Of a stretch of 64,000 bases of DNA, positions 31,787 through 41,276 are shown piece by piece. Origin of the DNA: Pleodorina starrii (lineage: Eukaryota > Chlorophyta > Chlorophyceae > Chlamydomonadales > Volvocaceae); contig BRXU01000003.1 in assembly GCA_030267565.1 (NCBI GenBank), positions 8,008,501 through 8,072,500 on the forward strand, in the 5' to 3' direction. Every line of letters starts with the position of its first letter. The first letter of the stretch is position 1. Both the position numbers and the translations under genes were made by a program. The notes under the pieces were generated by a model. That model was not told where the DNA came from. It saw only the letters and a program-made list of their open reading frames with translations, and made no database searches.

Positions 31787-33281
31787 AGAAACCACGTGCC
31801 CCAAGTACTCCACCTGATTTTGCGCCCAGTGGCACTTAGACCGTTTCGCGAAAAGTTGTTCGCGGCGAAGGACATCAAGCACCAGACGAAGATGGCGAAG
31901 ATGTTCCTCCTTGGTCTTGGAGTAAATAAGGATGTCGTCCAGGTAGCATACGACAAATTTGTCGATGAAAGGCCTGAACATGCGGTCAATAACAGCTTGG
32001 AAGGTAGCAGGAGCGTTAACCAAACCAAAACTGAGGACCGTGTACTCGAAATGACCGAAAGGAGTACGGAAAGCCGTCTTAGGGATGTCAGACTCAGAAA
32101 TGCGAATCTGATTGTAACCCTGCTGCAGGTCAATCGAGGAAAAATAAGACGCGCCCTTAAGCCGGTCAAGCAAGTCGTCGACGCGCGGCAAGGGGTAGCG
32201 ATTCTTAACAGTCACCGAGTTCAGCCCACGGTAATCAATGCACATGCGCAGAGTACCGTCCTTCTTGCCCACGAAAAGAATCGGAGCAGAGTAAGGCGAA
32301 GTGCTAGGTCGAACCATTCCCTTTGCAAGCAAGTCAGTCACCTGCCGTTTTACCTCGTCCAGCTCGAGAGGGCTGAGGCGGTACATCGGACGCGAGACAG
32401 GCTGCGCGCCAGGCACCAAGGGAATCGTGTGGTCGACCGGCCGAACCGGCGGAAGGCCGGGAATCTCCCGAAAAACATCAGAGTATTCCTCCAGAAGGGC
32501 AGAGACGTCAGAGTCCTGCGAGGAATCTTGCGCGACAGCAGCGTTAAGACGAACAGAAGGCCGCACAAGCAAAGCATGGGCACCCTTTCGCAGCAAGCGC
32601 ATCGCGGCCTTGCGGCCGACAGGCTCGGGAGAGGCGTGCGCGCAGAGAGCAGCAGCAGCAAAGTTGACACGCGGAAGGGCATCAACCGCAGGTTCACCCC
32701 CCTGCGAGGCCGGAAGCCACGGCACAACGCAAGCGGAAGGCCCTTTTGAGAGGCGCAACGTGCGCGCCGCGTAATCGAGCGAGGCTGCATGCTCACGAAG
32801 GGTGGAAGAACCCAAAATGAAAGAGGCCGCGTCCGTGAGGGACGGCAGCACGTACGGCTCAACAGAGAACCAAAAAGACCCCAGGGAAACGCGAAGAGAA
32901 ACGCGCCCTAAGATTGACTGCTTGGCCCCATCCGCGAGAGACACATGTGACCACTCACTGGACCGAAGCGGAAGGCCGAGCTGTTGAACGAGCTCCGCGC
33001 TCACGAAGTCGTGGGTTGCGCCGGAATCCACCAAGGCGGGGAAGGCGCGACCTGCGGTGCTCAGAGAAACAAGGGGCAAAGAAGACCCAGACACAGCGAT
33101 GCCAGAAGAAGCTGCAACAAGCACCGAAGTGTACGGCGAAGGCTGCACGGCGGTGTACGGCAGGGGCTCGTCGTACCAAACGTCGACCGAGTACGGGAGG
33201 GCGGCGAGCTCCACCGTACGGCCGGCAAGGTCCACGCCGTTGAACAAGACTGAACCGGAGGGGAACGAATGAACCCGGCGC
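31787..33281 (-). pseudogene. Gypsy aspartic protease and reverse transcriptase
   Basis: The minus-strand frame has an aspartic protease motif ([12 protein letters not shown]). It is followed by the usual linker and RT motifs: [66 protein letters not shown], the catalytic YLDDILIYS and VEYLGHVVS. The frame is intact over ~490 residues but lacks a true start (its first codons are LTR remnant) and is cut off after HVVS by the nested element. Confidence 0.88.
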
Positions 33282-33891
33282 ATACAACAGGAGAGATACA
33301 ACATGTGGGGACCATTGCTGACGATGTCCGTCTGATGTGGTGACGCCCGAGCCAGAGCCCAGCTGCCAGAGCCAGTGCTAGATCCCGGGAATCGTTGAAT
33401 GCGATGTGTCCGTAGTGGGGTGATCCGCGGATGCTCATGCCGTCTTGTTGTTTGGCAGATCCGTGGTTAGGTGAGCGTGTTGGCGACCCGCTGCTGCATC
33501 GTTGGTTGTTTGTGGCTGGGCACTTCTCCAGGTGTTTCCTGCTTGCGTGCAGACTTGGTGTTCACCGTACGTTTGGCATTTTATCTTCGTGTCTCGGCCC
33601 TACCGACAGGACGCTTGGATTGTCGTGCGGTCATGGCTGGAACTGCTTCGCACCTGATTTCATGTGCACCCCTTCATTTCCAGCTTTGCTTTCTGCGTTG
33701 CACGCTGGGGGGGGGGAGTCCGGGGTAGGCACATGGTTCGTTCGTGTGCAGTCATGTGATCCGACAGCTGTCGGATCAGTTTACCGTCACCGACAGTTTA
33801 CCGTCCGTATTTCCTGTTATTGCGGATTTGCGTAGTTTGTTGGTTCTACGTCAGTCTTGGTTGTTCGCTTTCGAGTTCGTAACGTATAGTC

Positions 33892-36800
33892 AGCACCTCC
33901 CGGGACAGGACGCATGCGTCTGCAGTGCGGTGGGTCAGGGCTGCCGCCAAGGCGAACCCCCAGGTTTTTGAGGCTAACAAGACCAACCCCTTGTCGCGTG
34001 CCTTCTTCGCTCGGGGTTTGGGTACGGGCGTTACCGTGTATGAGCCCATTGGCGGCTTGTGCGCGGGGCTCGAGGCTTGCCTTCGCGCGGGGCTCAAGGT
34101 GGATCGGTACCTGTGTTCCGAGTCGGACCCAGCCGCAGTCAGGGTTGTCAACATGCGTCTGGAGCGGCTGAGCGCCGAGTTTCCCAAGCAGTTCCCCCCT
34201 GTCGGATCAGTTTACCGTCACCGGCAGTTTTACCGTCCTATTTCCTGATATTGCGGTTTCGCGTAGTTTGTTTGTTCTACGTCAGTCGAGGTTGTTTGCT
34301 TTCGAGTTCGTAACGTAGTATAGCTCACGTGAAGATCTCGGGGGTAGGATGTCGTACAGTTGTTTCGCGTATTTTAGTCGAGTCTTTGGCTTTTTGCCTT
34401 GTCTCGATTTGCTCTCAGGCAGTCGCCTGTGAGCAACTAGTAGGCCCCTTTCGTTAGGTTATGGACCTGGCCTAGCGGAAGAGACATGTAAGGTCTTTCA
34501 TCGTCACTCTTTTCCCTTGCCTGTGGCCGAGACACTTCCATCGTCCTCGTATTTGCACCACTTGTGCAATACTGAGCATCATGTGGTCAGCCGTTCTGCG
34601 TGGAGCCGACTTCGCCAGCAGCCGGTGGATGATCCTATCAACGTTACGGTGACGCCTCGTCGCGAGTGTGCCGCATTGCCGTTGCGCCATTTATGTATAT
34701 TTGGCGCATGTGAAACAGCTTTACTGGATGCAGCGCATTTACCCAGCAAATCGAGACCAAGTGCTTGGTTCTTATCGAGCATGATGTCGTGATATTATGA
34801 TTTGGTCGCCGCGCCTGACCTTCGGATTGAGCCTTGATTTGTGTATACGCAGTGGATTCGTTTTGGCCCGAGACTGATACTGTCGAGTTCTGCGTCTTGC
34901 CGGCGGGTAGATGCCGCAACTTCTTCGCCAATGCTATATCCCGGGCCACGTTGAAGGGATAGTAACGCCTACCGACAGAGGTGACGCCAGAGCCCGGTAG
35001 CCAGAGCTATATCCCGGGTAGGGGCTAGGCCTGCGTGAAGTGCTGACTGAGGTGACGCGAAGCGGCGTTAGGTTGTCGTGCTGAACCCTGGCAGGAATTA
35101 GGCGTCAGTTGAGGCGGGACCAGATCGCTTATGTTATTGCGTAGTGCGTGGCTGTCCGTCGTGTTCCGCGCCCGCCCAACGTGGGCTGGCTGGGTGACGC
35201 GCAGGTGCTAGATCCCGGGCCACGTGTGGGGACCATTGCTGACGATGTCCGTCTGATGTGGTGACGCCCGAGCCAGAGCCCAGCCGCCAGAGCCAGTGCT
35301 AGATCCCGGGAATCGTTGAATGCGATGTGTCCGTAGTGGGGTGATCCGCGGAGGCGCATGCCGTATTGTTGTTCGGCCGATCCGTGGTTAGGTGAGCGTG
35401 TTGGCGACCCGCCGCTGCATCGTTGGTTGTTTTGGGCTGGGCACTTCTCCAGGTGTTTCCTGCTTGAGTGCAGACTTGGTGTTCGCCGTACGTTTGACAT
35501 TTTATCTTCTTGTCTCGGCCCTACCGACAGGACGCTTGGATTGTCGTGCGGTCATGGCTGGAACTGCTCCGCACCTGATTTCATGTGCACCCCTTCATTT
35601 CCAGCTTTGCTTTCTGCGTTGCACGCTGGGGGGGGAGTCCGGGGTAGGCACATGGTTCGTTCGTGTGCAGTCATGTGATCCGACACCCCTGATGCGTACC
35701 GCCGGGTCTGGCTCGACCTCCCCTTGTCCCTCGCTAACGTTACTGAGCAAGCCCTTCTCTCAGCTGGCGCCTGCGACGGATCCCAGTGGCTCGTCTTCGC
35801 TAGCTGGTGTTGGCATGACGTCGGTAAGGAGGCAGGTTCGCTCGCGCCTGGCGCTTGCGCCACTGACCACGTCGTACGCATAGTGCAGACCTTGCAGTCC
35901 ATTCAGCGCCGCGCTCCTGCATTTATGTTTGTCTGTGAGCAGCCGCGCGCCTCGTGGCGCAATGCGTCGGCTGCACAGCAGCGTGTTTCGGATGCATTTG
36001 GTGAACCGGTGGTTGTTGACGCTGCGCGCTTTGGTTCCCTTGCGCATCGCTTGTCTGCCCACTGGACTAACCTCGCGGCTCCCGAGCTGCTTGCCTTAAC
36101 TACTTCCCTGGTTCGTCCGGAGCATGATCTTTCCCTCCAAAGCATTTTGTCGCCCGGGCGCACGGTCAAACCCGCGCGCATCCCGGAGGCGCAGGGGCTG
36201 TTTCCCTGCAACAAGGTTGGTGAGCCCCTTCGCGTTGCGCCGAGCCTTAGTCGCCCGGACCTGCAGTCCTTGTTTGATCTCGTGCATGATCCACTTGATC
36301 CGGATAACGGGACTCTCACCATCACGGAGTCCGAGTGTGCCATGGGCTACCAGGCTGGGGACACGGAGGCCCCTGATGTCACTGACGCACAGCGCCGCGT
36401 CCTGCTGGGACTCGCTCCTGACGCCATGTCTACGGCTGGCATTTTGGCCATGTGCCGCGTTCTCTCGGACGTGTCTTTGCATGAGGTGGCAGCATTTGTG
36501 TCTGACGTAACCCCACAAGCGGCGCCTGAGCCGGTTCGTGGACTTGCGTACCCTCTTTTCCCTTCGGAGGATCCCTCCCCGTGGTCCGTAGCCTTCGCAG
36601 CTGCAGCCCACGCTGAGGAGGCTGAGGCCGCGCGCCCGTCTGCTCGCTGGCCGGACATCTGGGACGATGAGGCGTCCATCCACTTCCTTCGCAACGGTAC
36701 CCACCTGCCTAACCTTTCGGTAGAGGAACAGCGTCGCGTCGCGCGCCGGGTGGGGTCGTATACCATGCAGGGAGGCAATTTGTACCGTGTCTTTAACGAT

Positions 36801-39080
36801 GCGAAGTCTCGGCTCGTGCCCAAGCCGCCTGATCGGGTTGAGCTCATTAGGCGCACTCACGAGGAGACGGGTCACTTCGGCATCCGCCGTACGATCGCCC
36901 TTCTCCTCACCCGGCACTGGTGGTACGGCATGTACCGCGACGTATCCAACTTTGTTCGTCATTGTGAGCACTGTGATCGGGTCAACACTTCTTTTGCGGC
37001 CCCGCAGCCCGATCTGCACCCTTTGCCTGTTCAGGGTTTGTTTTACCGGTGAGGGGTAGATTTGTGCGGGCCTTTGCCCGTTACCAAATCGGGGCACACT
37101 TATGTCATGATTTGTGTCGAGCATTTCTCCAAATACGCTGTTCTGGTACCTCTGCCCGATAAGGAGGCGGGGCACACCGCTTTTGCATATCTGCACCACA
37201 TTTTGGGGCGGTATGGGGCCTCAGCTGAGGTTTGCACGGACGGTGGGAGCGAGTGGAAGGGTCCTTTCGCGCAACTGCTCCTTGATTCGCTAATCGACCA
37301 CCGCCAGACTTCACCCAACCACCCTCAAGCAAATGGCTTAGCAGAACGCGTCGTGCAGACGTGCAAGCGCGCGCTACGCCGCATGGCTAGGCAGCGTGCC
37401 GAGGGCCGGGACTGGGACGAGCTGCTGCCGTACGTCATGCTGGGCTACAACTGCTCGACCCACAAGTCCACTGGTTTCAGTCCCTACCTAATCCTGCACG
37501 GTGTGGAGCCAACCATTCCGCCTGCCATCAAACCAAGGTTTGACGTTCCGGTTTCGTTTGATGACGGGGAGTTAGCTGCGGCGTCAATTTTGACGCGTGC
37601 GGACGCTATGCGCCACCGGATGGCCATTGCTGGGGAGAACTTGCTGATAGCGCAGCACCGGGATACTCTGCGCTATGCTGCGCTGCGTGGGGGCGGGTAC
37701 CATCCCAAGCTGCGTGAGTTTGACGTCGGGGACTACGTGTTTTATCGCAACACTAGCTCCCGCACCACGCTTGACCCGCCTGCCCAACCAACCATCTTGC
37801 GTGTCATTGAGGTGCGCCCCAGTGGCGTGCTGGTTTTGGAGGGTCACTGCGGTCAGACCCTGAAGTCGCACGTGAAGGACTGTGCGCCTTGCCATCTGCC
37901 CATCCGTGATGAAGTGGTTGACCCGCGCGTCGCACGCCCGTCTGCCACTTTGTCCTGTGAGGTGTGCCGCTCCCCCAAAGGGGAGGAGTGGATGCTGCTC
38001 TGTGATAGCTGCGGTACGGGCTGGCACACGTATTGCATGAAGCCGGCCCTGAAGCAAATTCCCGAGGGCACGTGGGTGTGCCCCAACTGCACAAGCAAGG
38101 GCGTTACGCCCGAAAGCGTGGATGCACGTCCCATCGACAGGCCCCGTGAGCCTGGTGCGTCTAAGATGCCCCCTGCCAAGTCGGCTTCCAAGCCGGTGCC
38201 CCCTCAGTACTGGTCGGAACTTCAGGGCGCGAAGGTCGTTCGCCAGGACCACGGTGCTCAAAGTGTGGCTGCGGCTAAGAGTGGCGTCGCAACCTATGCT
38301 GGTCGCCAAGGGCGCCGGCACCTCTTCGAGGTGTTGTATGATGATGGTGAGCTGGAGCTTGTGGAACCCACGCGCCTGAGGACTATGCTGGCGCCAAAGG
38401 TCGCTCGCCCCGTGCGGGCAAGCCGTGCGGCTGCGGTGACCGCTCAGCCGGAGACCTGGAAGCTTGGAGCTGGAGGAGATGTGGCATGTGCGCTGATGGC
38501 TGCGATGCCGGGTGAGCACCCTCCGGCTAAGGTGGCTCTTCTCTCTCGTGTTGTGGGTTCTGCGGCGTTCGATACCCCGCCGGTGCCGATTCAGCACGTC
38601 CAAGCGTTGACGGAGTACGTGGAGCTGGGTATGGTTCGGGATGCGCTTCTCCCGTGGGGTGCGGACCCCGCGGTTCGATCGGTGCTGGTCAGCAAGGGGA
38701 TTCGGGTTTCCAAAGGTAAGTTGTCAGATGCGCGCGAGCCGCTCGCGCCAGGGTTCTACGAGGCGGCGAAAAAGCAGTTGTCGTCGGTAGAGTCGGTGTT
38801 CCTGTCGGTTACGGGTGCGCCGCTGGATCTTGCAATTCCGGCGGCGCTGAAGGTGGCCCAGAGCTTCGTGGTAGCGCGGGTTCCGATGTCGTATGTCTCG
38901 GGTGCGGATGAGGTTCGCATGCGCTGGTTGAAGTCGTTGCAGAGGCAGGATAGGTTGTTGATGTTTAGGTGCCCGTTCGAGGCCGGTCAGGAGCTGTTTA
39001 TGTGGCTGGTGGTTTTCACGTCGCCCGCCATTCGGCGGTTGGTGGTCAAGCAGAGCGGTTTCGTGGAGGACATCGCATAA
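33892..39080 (+). pseudogene. C5-cytosine methyltransferase-like / integrase / PHD fusion protein
   Basis: The frame runs 33892-34199, is interrupted by an inserted element (34200-35685 plus 4-bp duplication), and resumes in register at 35690 to the stop at 39078-39080, about 1,230 codons in all. Domains in order: motif I of C5-MTases (VYEPIGGLCAG, then VDRYLCSESD, 34036-34130). Motif-IV-like FASWCWHDVG near 35799, with Cys kept but the usual Pro-Cys-Gln altered. Motif-VI-like FVCEQP near 35927. Motif-VIII-like VVDAARFGSLAHRL near 36015, then HWTNL. Next an integrase HHCC finger (HEETGHFGIRR then CEHCDRVN), a DDE core (GVDLCGPLP, CTDGGSEWKGPF, HPQANGLAERVV) and a GPY/F-like stretch. Then a PHD finger (CEVCRSP, LLCDSCGTGWHTYC, WVCPNC; 37957-38095), a YDDGELELV segment and an unknown C-terminal domain. 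An in-frame TGA at 37050-37052 replaces the Trp expected in FYRWGVD. No in-frame ATG precedes motif I, so the N-terminus is lost or spliced. Confidence 0.75.
34200..35685. mobile_element. Non-autonomous Ginger-like element, copy 2 (1,486 bp)
   Basis: A perfect 10-bp TIR (TGTCGGATCA / TGATCCGACA) is flanked by CCCC at 34196-34199 and 35686-35689. Removing the element and one CCCC rejoins the host frame exactly (FP then PDAYRRVWLDLP). It shares its left 118 bp and right ~60 bp with the larger element it sits in, so it looks like an internal-deletion or replacement derivative of that family. It encodes nothing recognisable. A solo LTR was considered (TG...CA ends), but the 10-bp TIR and terminal sharing with an RT-less element argue for a DNA transposon. 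Confidence 0.75.
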
Positions 39081-39196
39081 GCGGTGCCGTCGTTCTCAAA
39101 TAATTCAGCGTTTTTCGTCCATTGTAGTCCTACCCGCTGGGGGGGGAACTGGTCACTAGGCACATGTCTGGTCTTTTGTGCAGCCAGCTGTTCCGA

Positions 39197-41276
39197 CAGC
39201 TGACAGAGCGTTTGGGTGTCATCGACGAATTGCCGTCAAACGGTTAATTAACGGCAAGAACTGTTTTTGTCTGTTTGCTTATTAGAAGAACTTGATTTCG
39301 GTGCAGTCGTACTTGCATGACTGCTCGCCAGTCTGACTGGTGTGATCGCCCGTTCGCGGTCACTTGGTTACGGATCTTTGCGAGTTGTGTGTCGCACGCG
39401 CCGCTGTTGGGCGCGTTATGGCGTAAATGTTGTGATCTATTTGTTGTTAGTAAGACGTATCGCATCGCTGTGTGAGCGTTGGTGGTAGGAACACCGGGGC
39501 CCGTGTCCGGCGTTCCGTAATCCGGGGCCTTACGCTTATCCGAGGGTTCCGTGATGAACTGTTGTGCGTATTTAAGGCCGAAAGCGAGCCTGTCTGGTCG
39601 CTTTTCGGCTCTGAACACTTGTAAAGTTCTGAGCTAGGCAACAGGCCCCGCTCCAGCAGGGTACTCCAGCAGCAGGGTATTGGACGTCGACTCTGCCCTA
39701 TCTGCCCAGTCAATGGGGCTGAATCTGAAGCTATGATCAACTGCTGACATGCTACGGAGGTTCTTCGAGAGCCGCTTTCCTCAGGCAAACCGGCTCTGGC
39801 CGCACCAAAAGATGAGACCGCAGCGGTGGGATGGTGGGAAGGAGGCGACGTTAAGTTGGCGAACGGACGGACCCATGAATCAGCCTGGGCCCAGGGATCG
39901 AGGGGCGGGCAGAGGCAGCAGGCCAGCTGGCTTAGGAGGTTGATTAAGAGTTAAAGGGAAGGGCAGGGAACGCGAATCGTAAGCGTATGGTAGGATTCGT
40001 GCTCTGCTCCTCTCGCCATCTATCTGCATCGTGTCCGCGGCTCCACGCCCGGCACTTCAAGTGGAGGGCGATGGCCCTGGACGGCGTACGTACGGGTTGG
40101 CCGTGGCAATGCTTTGCGATGGCAAATTCATCATTAGAGTGGGGGCGGCAGCAGAGCGGCATGCTCGGTGATGCTAATATGGAGCGTGCTGGAGCTGCCC
40201 TACAAAGCAAATTCAAAGTCCTCAGAAGTAGATGGGTTTGCAGGCCGTTATGTGCAGCCCGCCGCTGCAGCAGCCGCGGCTGGCCGCGGCAGCCACGGCG
40301 GCCGAATCATCTCGGCTTCGGTCTGCAAGGCGCACGCAGCGCGATAACTTCGTGAATAATTGCTGGGTGTTCAAACTTCTGATATAAGTAGGGCAGGGCC
40401 CCGGTGGTGCGAGGTCGCACTGGTCGGTGGTCGCACGCAGAGCGGCGAGTGTTTCCCGTCAACCAGACAACCGTAATGTTCTCACAGTTTGAGGTGCGGC
40501 CTTGCGTACAACGTTTTTAGTTTTGTAGCTTATAGATATGGCTTCTTGTGCGATCATATCGCAGTTTTCACCGATACGTGGACACAAGCCGCCAGCCACA
40601 CCTGCAGTAATAGGGTGTTTGCTTCTCGCTTGCTACCTTGAGAGAGCCGTAGATAGCTTGGTTACTTCGGAGTATTTACTCATTTTATTAACTGGTGTGT
40701 AGTAATGACTTCCGACATAATCACTCTGGCCGACGGTGGAAATTGGCTGGAACCCGCGGAAGGTACGCCTTTCATTTCACGCACGCTTCCTGACGCGGCA
40801 ATGTGCAGCATTTTATCTTCAAAAACATTATGCGTTCAGGGCATCGATGACTAAACAAATCGGTTTCGGATGTTTACGAATGAGGGGCACAGGGGACGCA
40901 AGGGCAATGGAATGGCATGCCCTTTAAATCCAAGAAAAAAGCATTTTCATGTAAATTTTATTCTCCTATGGCTGCCGTCACTTCCGAGTGTGTGGCGAAT
41001 GCTCGCTCGCCTGCTCGACATACTCGCCCACCGGCCCACTAAATTACGGTTCCGGCATCATGGGGCGTGAGAGGGTGCACACTAGTTGCCTGATACACAT
41101 CTAACTCATGTTATGATAGGTTTATTCATGCGGCCGGTCTTCGACATGCATGCCAACGACGGTGACCGCGCCCGCCCGTTTAATGCAAAGTACGGCAGGA
41201 TAGGCCAACCAAGGCTTGTGTACATAAAGTCAGGATACAGGCTCTCCGAGACCGCAAAATCTTTTATGCATGGAAG
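39197..41276. other. Intergenic region
   Basis: About 2.1 kb without a supported gene. A small inverted repeat TTGCCGT...ACGGCAA occurs at about 39230-39255, and a GC-rich imperfect palindrome (GCAGCAGCCGCGGCTGGCC) near 40270. The promoter of the pherophorin gene at 41277 should lie at the right end. Confidence 0.5.

Larger units (their letters stand above)
24977..33303 (-). mobile_element. Chromodomain-bearing Gypsy retrotransposon, 5' LTR and gag deleted, with nested insertion
   Basis: The ends are TGTTGTATC...GATACAACA (TG...CA) and the target duplication is TGTGG at 24972-24976 and 33304-33308. On the minus strand the order is protease, reverse transcriptase, RNase H, integrase, chromodomain, polypurine tract, 3' LTR. 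The 5' LTR survives only as its first 22 bases (33282-33303), joined directly to the region just upstream of protease, so gag and most of the 5' LTR are deleted. A 4.35-kb element (27441-31786) interrupts the end of reverse transcriptase. The copy is dead. Confidence 0.88.
23946..33766. mobile_element. Non-autonomous Ginger-like element, copy 1, split by a Gypsy insertion
   Basis: 23946-24976 and 33304-33766 together match the uninterrupted 1,486-bp copy at 34200-35685 end to end. The ends are TGTCGGATCA and TGATCCGACA. The two halves are separated by a Gypsy element (24977-33303) with a TGTGG duplication, which is single in the uninterrupted copy. No matching 4-bp duplication flanks this copy (GGGC on the left, GCTG on the right), suggesting later rearrangement. 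No long ORF is present, so it is a passive element mobilised in trans. Confidence 0.8.
33769..39196 (+). mobile_element. Ginger-like DNA transposon encoding methyltransferase-integrase-PHD protein, interrupted
   Basis: The left end TGTCGGATCAGTTTACC (33769) is shared with the short non-autonomous copies for 118 bp, to 33886. The right end ...GTTCCGACA (39196) resembles theirs: a run of G (near 39140), then GGCACATG, then TGTGCAG and CCGACA. Between them lies one long coding frame (MTase-like, HHCC integrase, PHD). There is no protease, reverse transcriptase or RNase H. Integrase without RT, TGTNR...YNACA ends and the 4-bp duplication of the derived short element fit Ginger-type transposons, which use a Gypsy-like integrase as transposase. 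No duplication flanks this copy. It carries one nonsense codon and an insertion, so it is inactive. Confidence 0.65.

Noticed and set aside
34200..35685. Solo LTR of a retrotransposon
   Set aside because: It starts TG and ends CA, but it has a perfect 10-bp TIR and a 4-bp duplication, and it shares only its ends with an RT-less coding element. A DNA transposon derivative explains this better; the LTR reading is not fully excluded.
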